NCBI RefSeq assembly: GCF_008639165.1
Contig: NZ_CP029197.1
Coordinates: 3,038,001-3,102,000 of the forward strand
Direction of reading: 5' to 3'
Source of the DNA: Streptomyces venezuelae ATCC 10712
GTDB lineage: Bacteria > Actinomycetota > Actinomycetes > Streptomycetales > Streptomycetaceae
DNA length: 64,000 nt
The first letter of the stretch is position 1. The number at the start of each line of letters is the position of its first letter. This document shows positions 40,105-47,568 of this stretch, in pieces. The translations under genes and the position numbers were made by a program. The notes under the pieces are model-generated. The model saw only the letters and a program-made list of their open reading frames with translations, had not been told where the DNA came from and ran no database searches.

Positions 40105-41526
40105 TCAGCGCCTGAGCCGCGCCCACGGGGTGAAGGTGAACACCGCGCCGCCGAGCAGGATCACCGTGCCGGCGACGAGGGCGAGGGCGCGCAGGGCGCC
40201 GTCGTCCTCGGCGCCGGTCTCGGCGAGGTTCCCGCCGGAGCCGGAGCCACTGCCAGAGCCGCTACCGCTGCCGGAGCCGCTGCCCGGGTCGCCGCCGGAG
40301 CCGCCCGCCGCGCCGCCCGCCTGCTTGCTCGTGTCCAGTTCGAGGGAGGCCTGGACGGCGCCCTTCACCTGGCACGGGATGTCCATCTTCATGGAGCCGA
40401 GGGAGACCTTGATGGTCAGCGTGCCGGGACTGAGGGTGGACTTGCCGGTCGCGCCCGGCTTGTAGGTGCCCTTCATGTCCGGCAGGTTCACCGGGTCGCC
40501 CAGCTTCAGGGCGGTGGGGTTCGGGGGTCCGGCGACGGTCACCGTGCCGGTGTCGGATCCGCCGAGCTTGACCGCCATGGAGGCCTTGAGGGCCCCCGCG
40601 GGGAGGGCGGCGGGGCTGTCCATGACGCCCTTGGCCGTCCTGACCGTGAGGTCGTACCCACCGCCGTTCTTCTTGGCGTCGATCGTCACCTTGGACTGGA
40701 TGGAGGCCGGGCCGGGGGCCGTACAGGCGAAGGTGACGGAGACCTCCGTGCCGGGGAAGGACGTCTGGCCGCCGCTGCCGCCGCTGGACGATCCGCCGGA
40801 GCCGGAGCCCGAGCCGGAGCCGGAGGATCCGCCGGTGCCGCCGGTGCCGCCGGAGGAGGAGGTGGCGGCGCCGCCGGTGTTGTTCGAGCCTCCGCCGGTC
40901 GTCGTCGACCCGCCCGTGGTGGTCGACCCGCCCGTGGTGGTCGTGGAGCCGCTGCTCGTGCCGCCCGTCGTCGTGCCCGTGCCGTCCGTGACCTTGATCT
41001 TCGCGGCGGCGGCCACCGTCTCCTTCGGGGAGCACTTGGTGTCCGTCGACAGCGGCTTGGACACGTTGATCGTGTACTTGCCGGGCGTGAGGGTGATCTC
41101 GCCCGCCTTGGTCAGCTTCAGCTTCCCCCTCATCTCGGGCAGCACCATCGGACTGTTCTTGGGGATCGGCGGGTTCTGCCGGGGCCCCTCCATGGCGACG
41201 GTGCCGGTCGCCGCGCCGCCCACGGTGAGGACGCCGGTCGGTTTGACCGTGTCCGCGCCGAGGTCGAGCACGTCGGGGTTCTTCGACGCGGCCTGGACCG
41301 TCTTCCAGACGATCTCGACCTCGTCGCCGACCTTGGCCTCCGCCGGCGCCGTGACCAGCACCTTCGTGGTGCCCTGCACGGGCGGAAGCCCGGAGATGGA
41401 CGGCGGGATGCACTCCGTCGTGTACGAGACCTCGGCGGCCTGGGCGGGGCCGGCGGAAATCAGGATCCCCGCGCCGCCGAGCATCAGCGCGATTCCGGCC
41501 GCGCTCATCCTCCGTTGCGTACTCAC
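40105..41526 (-). CDS. Sortase-anchored surface protein with LAETG signal, two-domain
   Basis: A 473-residue wall protein. A signal peptide (1-31, ending AGPAQA) is followed by domain 1 (about 32-180), a very Ser/Gly/Thr-rich linker (about 183-250), and domain 2 (about 255-395), homologous to the core of the ELPKTG protein at 43399. A second Gly/Ser linker leads to a C-terminal sorting signal: LAETG near 434-438, a hydrophobic helix (ALALVAGTVILLGGAVFTF) and a basic tail WARLRR. LAxTG is the class E sortase motif of Streptomyces. The GTG start overlaps the upstream gene's stop (GTGA). Each domain carries a Cys pair (CIPPS/TKCSP; FACTAP/IPCQV), probably a disulfide. It is the last gene of a four-gene operon; function unknown. 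Confidence 0.85.
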   Translation of the reverse strand: MSTQRRMSAAGIALMLGGAGILISAGPAQAAEVSYTTECIPPSISGLPPVQGTTKVLVTAPAEAKVGDEVEIVWKTVQAASKNPDVLDLGADTVKPTGVLTVGGAATGTVAMEGPRQNPPIPKNSPMVLPEMRGKLKLTKAGEITLTPGKYTINVSKPLSTDTKCSPKETVAAAAKIKVTDGTGTTTGGTSSGSTTTTGGSTTTGGSTTTGGGSNNTGGAATSSSGGTGGTGGSSGSGSGSGSGGSSSGGSGGQTSFPGTEVSVTFACTAPGPASIQSKVTIDAKKNGGGYDLTVRTAKGVMDSPAALPAGALKASMAVKLGGSDTGTVTVAGPPNPTALKLGDPVNLPDMKGTYKPGATGKSTLSPGTLTIKVSLGSMKMDIPCQVKGAVQASLELDTSKQAGGAAGGSGGDPGSGSGSGSGSGSGSGSGGNLAETGAEDDGALRALALVAGTVILLGGAVFTFTPWARLRR

Positions 41527-42578
41527 GCATGTCCCTTCGTCGTCGGGCTGCTCTCTGGGGCTGACGGTGCGGAGTCAGGACTGAACCACGGCAGGGCCGC
41601 GGTGGGTTCGTCGTCCCCCGGGTCCCGCCGGGCGGGTTCGGGGGCACGGGTGCGGAGCCGGGCCAGGGGCCGGGGGCGGGCCCTGGAGTGGCCCGGGGCC
41701 GTACGGGCGGGGCTCGTCGCCGGGCGGACGCGGTCCACCACGGCCATCCCGATCCGGAACAGCGCCGCCGGTACGACGACGGCGAGCAGCAGCCAGAAGA
41801 GCGTCACGCCCCAGGGCCTGCCGACCCCCCAGGGCTGCTCGACGAGGACCTTGTCCGCGTAGCGCACGGAGACCTGGTAGTCGCCGTGGGCGCCCGCGGT
41901 GAGTTCGACGGGGAGCCGGACGAGGGCCTTCTTGCCGGGGTCGACGGTGCCGCGCCACTGGCGTTCCTCGTACTGCGGGGCGAACACCCCGTGGCTGGTG
42001 CCGACCTGGAAGACCGGGTCCTTGACGGGGGCGGAGCCGAGGTTGCCGACGGTGAAGACGATCTCGCGGCGGGGCGGTGCCCCGAACCAGACGAGGAGGC
42101 CGCTGGAGCCGTCGAGCCGTACGGTCGCGAGGACCGCGAGCCGCCCGTCGCCCGAGGCCTCGGGGAGCGGGGCGACCGGATGACCGGCCACGGTGAACTC
42201 CCGGTCCACGGCGTCCTGTTGCCCGGTGACCCCGGCGACGTGCACGACGCAGGGGCAGGGCTTGGGCGGTTCGGCGACCGGGAGCTTGGCGCTGAACGCG
42301 CCCCGGGCGTCGACGGTGGCGGCCCGGCCGTCGGTGTTGGCGCAGGAGTTGGTGCCGCCGATGACGCCCTTGCCGGGGGCGCCCTGGCCGCAGATCAGCA
42401 GCATGAGCAGCGCGCCCGGCTTCCAGCCGCTGCCGCTGACGGTGATCTCGCCGCCCTTGCCGCCCTCCGCCTGGGAGAGCTCGACGGCGGGTCCGGGGGC
42501 GGCCGCCACGGGGGCGGCGGGCAGGAGGGCGAGGGCGAGCGCCACCAGGAGCGCCCCGGCCGTACGTGTCCACCTCAT
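41523..42578 (-). CDS. Neocarzinostatin-like secreted domain protein with C-terminal membrane helix
   Basis: A 351-residue protein: signal peptide (1-27), then an Ig-like domain (about 28-135) with GGEITVSGSGWKPGALLMLL, TNSCANTDGRAATVDARGAF and EPPKPCPCVVHV. This pattern resembles the neocarzinostatin-like family of actinomycete secreted proteins. A second beta-rich, CARDB-like domain (about 145-250) precedes a membrane helix (GVTLFWLLLAVVVPAALFRI) and a basic/Pro-rich cytoplasmic tail of about 75 residues. No chromophore-binding function is implied, only fold similarity. It is coupled on both sides: its ATG overlaps the upstream stop (ATGA) and its stop overlaps the next start (GTGA). Confidence 0.75.
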   Translation of the reverse strand: MRWTRTAGALLVALALALLPAAPVAAAPGPAVELSQAEGGKGGEITVSGSGWKPGALLMLLICGQGAPGKGVIGGTNSCANTDGRAATVDARGAFSAKLPVAEPPKPCPCVVHVAGVTGQQDAVDREFTVAGHPVAPLPEASGDGRLAVLATVRLDGSSGLLVWFGAPPRREIVFTVGNLGSAPVKDPVFQVGTSHGVFAPQYEERQWRGTVDPGKKALVRLPVELTAGAHGDYQVSVRYADKVLVEQPWGVGRPWGVTLFWLLLAVVVPAALFRIGMAVVDRVRPATSPARTAPGHSRARPRPLARLRTRAPEPARRDPGDDEPTAALPWFSPDSAPSAPESSPTTKGHA

Positions 42579-43399
42579 GAGTTCGCTCCCGCCGACGCTC
42601 GCTGGGTACGGGCCCGGCCGCGCCGCCGTACCGCGTACGCCCCGCCGCCCGCCGCCGCGAGGAGCAGCCCGGCCAGGCCGGTGAGCGCCGGGCCTGAGGC
42701 GAAGGCGGCCTCGGCGGTGGCGGTGGCCGGGGCGGCGCCGGGGGCGGTGGCGGTCAGCCGGACGGTGACGGAGTCGAGGGCGGGCGGATCGGGCCAGGGT
42801 TCGGTGCGGGTGGCCCGCCGGCCGGGCCTGAGGGTGAGCGGCAGGGGGCGGCCCGGCCGGTCGAGGACGGTGCCGAGGACTCCTTCGGCGCGCACGGCGA
42901 GGTGCGGGGCGAGGACGGTGCTGCCCCGGTTGACCAGGGTGTAGCGCAGGGTGCCGGTCGTGGTGTCGACGTGGACGTCCTCGACGGTGAGCGCGGCGAG
43001 CTGCGGGCCGCTGACCCGCAGCCGCAGGTCGACGCGTACCTCGCGGCCGGCGGCCGTGGCCCGTACCGTCCCGCGGTGTTCGCCCGGCGGGGTGTCGGCG
43101 GTGACGGTCACGGCGAAGGGCACGTCCGCCCGGGTCCTGGCGGGCACGGTGACGCTCCGCGCGGCGAAGGCCACCGGGGCGCCCTGCCCGCCGAGCCGGA
43201 CGGTGAGCGGCCGGGCGCCCCGGTTGGTCACGGACAGGGTGTCCTGGAGGACGCTGCCTGCGGGGCCCTCCAGATAGGCGTACGGCCGGCCGGCGGCGGG
43301 CGCCGCCGTCCAGTCCGGGGCGCCGGGGGGAGCCGCCGCGACCGCGCCGAGGAGCGCGGTGGCGGCGGCCACGAGCCCGGAGCGGGCCGCCGTCCGCAT
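42575..43399 (-). CDS. DUF916/WxLIP-like anchored extracytoplasmic protein
   Basis: A 274-residue protein: signal peptide (1-24), then two beta-sandwich halves. The first (about 35-120) reads PYAYLEGPAGSVLQDTLSVT ... PARTRADVPFAVTVTADTPP ... GEHRGTVRATA. This is the COG1470/DUF916 pattern of the peptidoglycan-side domain in WxL-interacting proteins. The second (about 125-225) carries NRGSTVLAPHLAV. A membrane helix (LTGLAGLLLAAAGGGAYAV) and the basic tail RRRGRARTQR follow. It shares one base (TGATG) with the upstream gene's stop and four with the next start, so it is fully coupled in the operon. Family assignment is by pattern and needs a profile search. Confidence 0.7.
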   Translation of the reverse strand: MRTAARSGLVAAATALLGAVAAAPPGAPDWTAAPAAGRPYAYLEGPAGSVLQDTLSVTNRGARPLTVRLGGQGAPVAFAARSVTVPARTRADVPFAVTVTADTPPGEHRGTVRATAAGREVRVDLRLRVSGPQLAALTVEDVHVDTTTGTLRYTLVNRGSTVLAPHLAVRAEGVLGTVLDRPGRPLPLTLRPGRRATRTEPWPDPPALDSVTVRLTATAPGAAPATATAEAAFASGPALTGLAGLLLAAAGGGAYAVRRRGRARTQRASAGANS

Positions 43400-44097
43400 C
43401 AGCGTGCCGTGCGCCGCGTGAGCCAGAGGACTCCGGCCGCGCCGGTGAGGAGGACGGTGCCGCCCAGGGTGCCGAGGGCCAGGGCGGAGTCGAGGGGGCC
43501 GGTCTTGGGCAGTTCGGTGCCGGTGCCCTCCTTCTCCTCCTCGGCGGGCGGCGGGGTGTCGGAGCCGCCGGCGGCGCCGGTCACCTCCAGTTCGAGGGCG
43601 GGGCGGGGGTTGTTCTTCGGGGTGCAGACGGCGGCGTCCATGCCGAGGGCGTGGACGGTGAGCGTGCCGGCGGTGAAGGTGACCTTGCCGTTCTTCTTCG
43701 GGGTGTAGGTGCCGGTGAGCGTGCCGATCTTGATGGGTGTGTCGGGCGGGATGGCGGCGGTGTTCGGCGTCCCCTTGACCTTGACGGTGCCGGAGTCGGC
43801 GCCGCCGAGGACGAGTTCGGCGCGCGGGGTCATGACCCCCTTGGGGAGTTCGATGGGGCTGTCGGAGACGCCCTTCTCGAACGACATGGTGATGGTGTAC
43901 GCGCTGCCGTTCTTGACGGCCTTGATGTCGACGGGCGAGACGGCGCCCTTGGGTCCGATCTTCGTCTCGCAGCCGTAGTTGACGTCGACGACGGCCGCCT
44001 GGGCGGCCGGTGCGCCGGCGAGCACGGCCGCGCCCGCCACCGCGAGCGCCGCCGTGAAAGCGGCGGTCGTTCTCCTCCGGTTCGGCTCCTTGGACAC
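43399..44097 (-). CDS. Sortase-anchored surface protein with ELPKTG signal
   Basis: A 232-residue protein and first gene of the operon. The signal peptide ends at APAAQA, followed by one domain (about 35-170) homologous to domain 2 of the LAETG protein: shared text includes KGVSDSPIELPKG versus KGVMDSPAALPAG, LGGADSGTVKVKG versus LGGSDTGTVTVAG, and a TGTYTPKKNGKVTFTAGTLTV-type strand. It has the same Cys pair (YGCETK, AAVCTP). An acidic linker leads to LPKTG at about 196-200, a membrane helix and RRTAR. GTG 44097 is preferred to GTG 44106 because GAGGGG is 8 bases upstream of the former. The domain recalls actinobacterial surface DUFs (perhaps DUF6801), but I am not certain. Confidence 0.8.
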   Translation of the reverse strand: MSKEPNRRRTTAAFTAALAVAGAAVLAGAPAAQAAVVDVNYGCETKIGPKGAVSPVDIKAVKNGSAYTITMSFEKGVSDSPIELPKGVMTPRAELVLGGADSGTVKVKGTPNTAAIPPDTPIKIGTLTGTYTPKKNGKVTFTAGTLTVHALGMDAAVCTPKNNPRPALELEVTGAAGGSDTPPPAEEEKEGTGTELPKTGPLDSALALGTLGGTVLLTGAAGVLWLTRRTAR

Positions 44098-44124
44098 CCC
44101 GAGCACCCCTCACCGCAACGTAAC

Positions 44125-44149
44125 TGACGGTCTTTCAGATTGGCCGTCA
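44125..44149. promoter_or_regulatory. Inverted repeat upstream of the surface-protein operon
   Basis: tgacgg (44125-44130) and ccgtca (44144-44149) flank a 13-base AT-richer spacer, 28-52 bases before the first gene of the operon. On the operon strand the distal arm forms part of TTGACGG, a possible -35. Purine-rich DNA follows upstream (44170-44210). Confidence 0.4.
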
Positions 44150-44208
44150 AGGTACGCCTGAGGTCGTGCGGAGGGAAGAAGAAGGAAAGAAGAGAGAACG
44201 TGAAAGTC

Positions 44209-44628
44209 CTAGGCGGGTGCCGAGAGTTCGGCCCATACCGTCTTGCCGGGGGAGCCCGGGGTGCGCTCGATGCCCCAGTCGAGGCAGAGCCGCTGCACGA
44301 TGAACATGCCGTGGCCGCCGGGGCGGCCGGAGCGGTGCGGGGTGCGGGGCGCGGGCTGGCCGGCGCCGCGGTCGGTGACTTCGAGGCGCAGCACCTTGGG
44401 CAGCCGCAGGACGCGGAGGCGCTCGGGGCCCTCGGCGTGCAGGCAGGCGTTGGTGACGAGCTCGGAGACGACGAGCAGGACGTCCTCCGCGGCGGCCCTG
44501 CGGTCGGCGGTGGCGGCCGGCAGCCAGCCCCACTCGTGGAGCGCGGACCGCGTGAAGTCGCGGGCGAGCGGCACGGTGCCGCTGGTCTCGCCGAGGGCGA
44601 GCGTACGGACGTCGGAAGCTTGGTCCAT
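44209..44628 (-). CDS. RsbW-like anti-sigma factor kinase (HATPase_c)
   Basis: A 139-residue GHKL ATPase of the SpoIIAB/RsbW type found in large numbers in Streptomyces. The N box is VVSELVTNACLHA, G1 is EVTDRGAGQP and G2 is GRPGGHGMFIVQRL. It would bind the neighbouring SigB-family sigma factor and phosphorylate the STAS antagonist. The ATG at 44628 is preceded by AGGTGA. It is downstream of the STAS gene on the same strand with an 82-base gap, and divergent (via that gene) from the sigma gene. By position it resembles the SigI regulator cluster of S. coelicolor, from memory. Confidence 0.88.
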   Translation of the reverse strand: MDQASDVRTLALGETSGTVPLARDFTRSALHEWGWLPAATADRRAAAEDVLLVVSELVTNACLHAEGPERLRVLRLPKVLRLEVTDRGAGQPAPRTPHRSGRPGGHGMFIVQRLCLDWGIERTPGSPGKTVWAELSAPA

Positions 44629-44710
44629 CAGCGCTTCACCTCACCGATCGACGGGACAGGGGCAGGTCGTACGGGCGGGCCGCTCCCCGAGCGGGCCCGG
44701 CCGGGGGTGC

Positions 44711-45079
44711 TCAGCCGGGAAGGGCTGTGTCGAGTGTCTCGTGCACGGTGAAGACGGCGTCCGCGCCCGTGATCTGGAACACCCGGGCCACGGCGGGCCG
44801 CATCCCCACCAGATGGACCCCGCCGCCGGCGGCGTCCGCCCGCAGGCGGGCGCCGAGCAGCACGTTGAGCCCGGTCGAGTCGCAGAACTCCAGCCCCGAG
44901 CAGTCGACGACCAGCCGCGAGCGGCCCGCGTCGAGGGCGCCGTCCAGCGGGGCGCGGAGGATTTCGGCGGTGTAGTGGTCGAGCTCACCCACGGGTGCGA
45001 GCAGTTCGCTCGCGTCCACGGTCCGGACCTCGACCCGCAACCGCGCGGGCGGTGCGCTGCCGATGTGTTCGCGGTCCAT
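44711..45079 (-). CDS. STAS-domain anti-sigma factor antagonist
   Basis: A 122-residue SpoIIAA/RsbV-type protein. The phosphorylation site is the Ser of CDSTGLNVLL within DCSGLEFCDSTGLNVLLGAR. The preceding strand pair VGELDHYTAEILRAPL and the following HLVGMRPAVARVFQITG complete the fold. Unphosphorylated protein should bind the RsbW-like kinase and release the sigma factor. The ATG at 45079 has an AGAGG about 8 bases upstream. The 221-base divergent gap to the sigma gene must hold promoters for both. The stretch gttatg...gggtgc on the minus strand only loosely resembles a SigB-type promoter. Confidence 0.9.
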   Translation of the reverse strand: MDREHIGSAPPARLRVEVRTVDASELLAPVGELDHYTAEILRAPLDGALDAGRSRLVVDCSGLEFCDSTGLNVLLGARLRADAAGGGVHLVGMRPAVARVFQITGADAVFTVHETLDTALPG

Positions 45080-45300
45080 GGCCGTGCCTCTTCTCGCTCT
45101 CGCGGATGCCGACTGACGTGCTCCGAACCCTACAAGCGGGACGCCCTTTCGCGCACCCAAGCTCTGCCACATAACCGGACAAAGCAGACTATTGACACTT
45201 GCGACCTTCGGTGCCGAACAGGTAGGGCTAGGAGGGACACCCGACACGACCGGCTTCGGAGGCGCCGCAAACCGCAGCAGAAGAACGATGGAGGAGACCC

Positions 45301-46191
45301 ATGTCACCCCGGCTCGACGCCCCGCGTACCCCCGACGCGCCGTCGGCAGCAGTCCCCCAGGACCACCCGCTCGACTTCGCCCACGACCTTCCCCGCGACC
45401 GCCCGCTCGACACCATCGGACCCGTCGACGCACGGGCCCTGTCGAAGCAGCTCTTCGCCCGGCTCGCCGAGCTCGAAGAGGGCACCCACGACCACGCGTA
45501 CGTCCGCAACACCCTCGTCGAACTGAACCTCGCCCTGGTCAGGTTCGCCGCCGCCCGCTTCGGCACGCGCAGCGAGCCGATGGAGGACATCGTCCAGGTC
45601 GGCACGATCGGCCTCATCAAGGCGATCGACCGCTTCGAACTCACCCGCGGAGTGGAGTTCCCCACCTTCGCGATGCCGACGATCATCGGCGAGATCAAGC
45701 GCTTCTTCCGTGACACCTCGTGGTCCGTGCACGTGCCCCGCCGGCTCCAGGAGCTGCGGCTCGACCTCGCGCGGGCCGGTGACACGCTCGCCCAGCGCCT
45801 CGACCGCGCCCCGACCGTCGCCGAGCTCGCCGAGGAACTCGGCATCGCCCCCGAGGAGGTCGTCGAGGGCATGGCCGCGAGCAACGCGTACACCGCGAGC
45901 TCGCTCGACGCCCAGCCCGACGAGGAGGAGGGCGGAGGCGGCGAGGCCACGCTCGCCGACCGGCTCGGCTACGAGGACCACGGCCTCACCGGGATCGAGT
46001 ACATCGCCTCCCTGAAGCCGATGATCGCCTCGCTGCCCGCCCGGGAACGGCAGATCCTCTCCCTGCGCTTCGTCTCCGGCCTGACCCAGTCGGAGATCGG
46101 CACGGAGCTCGGCATCTCCCAGATGCACGTGTCGCGGCTGCTCGCGCGCACCCTCGCCCGGCTGCGCCGGGGGCTCACTCTGGAGGAATGA
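45301..46191 (+). CDS. RNA polymerase sigma factor, SigB/SigF/SigG family
   Basis: A 296-residue stress-type sigma factor. Region 2 contains NTLVELNLALVRFAAARFG, MEDIVQVGTIGLIKAIDRFE and EFPTFAMPTIIGEIKRFFRD, and the HVPRRLQELRL block follows. Region 3 spans about 150-215, with an unusual acidic insert EEEGGGGE. Region 4.2 is the helix-turn-helix GLTQSEIGTELGISQMHVSRLL. The ATG at 45301 has an excellent GGAGGAG ribosome-binding site. It is encoded divergently from a STAS antagonist and an anti-sigma kinase, so control by partner switching is expected. By gene neighbourhood (upstream of the hut genes) it may be the SigI counterpart of S. coelicolor; this is from memory, so no symbol is given. 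Confidence 0.92.
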   Translation: MSPRLDAPRTPDAPSAAVPQDHPLDFAHDLPRDRPLDTIGPVDARALSKQLFARLAELEEGTHDHAYVRNTLVELNLALVRFAAARFGTRSEPMEDIVQVGTIGLIKAIDRFELTRGVEFPTFAMPTIIGEIKRFFRDTSWSVHVPRRLQELRLDLARAGDTLAQRLDRAPTVAELAEELGIAPEEVVEGMAASNAYTASSLDAQPDEEEGGGGEATLADRLGYEDHGLTGIEYIASLKPMIASLPARERQILSLRFVSGLTQSEIGTELGISQMHVSRLLARTLARLRRGLTLEE

Positions 46192-46359
46192 CCTCCAGCA
46201 CCTCCCCCGAGCCGCCAAAATGGCTGTGGAAAGGGCCCGTTCACGGTCTTCGGACCCGTGGCGGGCCCTTCCGCACGACCGGACCGCACGGCCGCCTGGC
46301 CTTGTTGACGCGTCGTCCGGATTGGGCCACATTGAGCCCGGGGTTCAGGGGGGATTCAC

Positions 46360-47568
46360 ATGGTTTCTGCGTACGCGGAACTGGAAGAGCGGATGCGCGA
46401 GCGGCTCGGGGGCAGGGAGTGCCTCTACGTGCCCTCGTGCCGCTTCGGGCTCTATCTCGCACTGCGCCACTGGTGCAGACCCGGCGGCCGGGTGCTGATG
46501 TCACCCGTCAACGACGACGTCATCCTCTTCGTCGTGCTCGCCGCGGGACTGCGCCCCGTACAGGCGCCGCTCGACCCCCGCGACGGGTCCGTCGACCCGG
46601 CCGCCGTGCCCGAGTCCCTCTGGCACGGCCTCTCCGCCGTCCTCACCACCAATCTGTACGGGAACCCCGACCCGGCACCCGCCCTGCGCGGCCACTGCGA
46701 CCGGCTCGGCATCCCGCTGATCGAGGACGCCGCCCACGCGATCGGCTCCACCGTCGGCGGACGCCCGGTCGGCACGTACGGCGAGGCGTCCGTCTTCAGC
46801 CTCTCGAAGCACACCGGTGCCAAGACCGGCGGCTTCCTCGCCCTCGCCGACCCGGCCCTCAGGACCGAACTCGCCGCCGCCCGCGACAGGTTGCTGCACC
46901 CGACCCGTACCACCGCCGAACTCGCCCACCTGGCACGGCCGTACGCCGAGGCCACCCTGCGCGGCCTGCGCCTCGCCGGGGCCGCCCGCGCGGCCGTCCG
47001 GCGCCTCGGCCTCGACGAGCGGGAGGAGATACGGATGCCGCTGCGCGCCGACGAGCTGGCCCGGGCCCTCCCGGCGGCGCCCGCGCTCGACCCCTTCCAC
47101 TCCTGGGTCCGGGTCGACATGCACGACTACCGGCTGCGCCCGGGCGCCGGGCGGCTCCGCCGCACCACCCGGAAGTTCGCCCGCCTCGACGGCGTCCTCG
47201 ACGCCCACCGGGCGGGCACCGAGCGTCTCCTCGCCAGCGAGTACGGCGACGCGAGCGGCGCGTACGGCGGCGCCGACCGCGAGGTCCAGCCGCTGTTCCG
47301 CGTGCCGCTGCTCGTCGGCGACCGGGACGCGGCCACCGCCGCGCTCGCCCGGCACCGGATCACCACCGGCTACCTCTACGACCCGCCGCTCGACAGCTAC
47401 GCGGGCGAGGCCTTCACCGACCCCTCCCCCGAGCCCCGGCCGGCCGCCTGGTTCGCCCGCCACGCCCTGCCGGTCGACCCGCGCCGCGCGGACGAGGCCC
47501 TCGCCGTGCTCCGCGGCGCCGGCATCCGCCCGGCCCAGCCCTCGCAGCTCCTCGGCGGCGCCCGGTGA
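46360..47568 (+). CDS. DegT/DnrJ/EryC1/StrS-type PLP aminotransferase
   Basis: A 402-residue sugar-aminotransferase-like protein. The PLP lysine is probably Lys150 in VFSLSKHTGAKTGG, aligned with the SFxxxK...GEGG motif of the family. The ring-stacking and cofactor-Asp region is IEDAAHAIGSTVGG (Asp123). The N-terminal half (LYVPSCRFGLYLALRHW) fits the fold type I large domain. The glycine-rich GEGG loop is shortened to KTGG, and the C-terminal substrate part is divergent, so an amino-sugar product is inferred, not shown. The ATG at 46360 has GGGGGGA 7 bases upstream. It opens the polysaccharide-type cluster and overlaps the flippase gene by four bases (GTGA). Confidence 0.82.
   Translation: MVSAYAELEERMRERLGGRECLYVPSCRFGLYLALRHWCRPGGRVLMSPVNDDVILFVVLAAGLRPVQAPLDPRDGSVDPAAVPESLWHGLSAVLTTNLYGNPDPAPALRGHCDRLGIPLIEDAAHAIGSTVGGRPVGTYGEASVFSLSKHTGAKTGGFLALADPALRTELAAARDRLLHPTRTTAELAHLARPYAEATLRGLRLAGAARAAVRRLGLDEREEIRMPLRADELARALPAAPALDPFHSWVRVDMHDYRLRPGAGRLRRTTRKFARLDGVLDAHRAGTERLLASEYGDASGAYGGADREVQPLFRVPLLVGDRDAATAALARHRITTGYLYDPPLDSYAGEAFTDPSPEPRPAAWFARHALPVDPRRADEALAVLRGAGIRPAQPSQLLGGAR

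Noticed and set aside
41523..42578. Enediyne chromoprotein (antibiotic apoprotein)
   Set aside because: Only the Ig-like domain pattern is shared; the protein is membrane-anchored, sits in a surface-protein operon, and no enediyne biosynthesis genes are near.
45192..45230. Housekeeping promoter TTGACA...TAGGGC for the sigma-factor gene
   Set aside because: TTGACA is present but the only TA-containing candidate is about 25 bases away and lacks the final T at the right place.
46228..46273. Hairpin ggaaagggcccg / cgggcccttcc after the sigma-factor gene
   Set aside because: The arms are separated by 22 bases and contain a bulge, so a terminator call would be weak; not listed as a feature.
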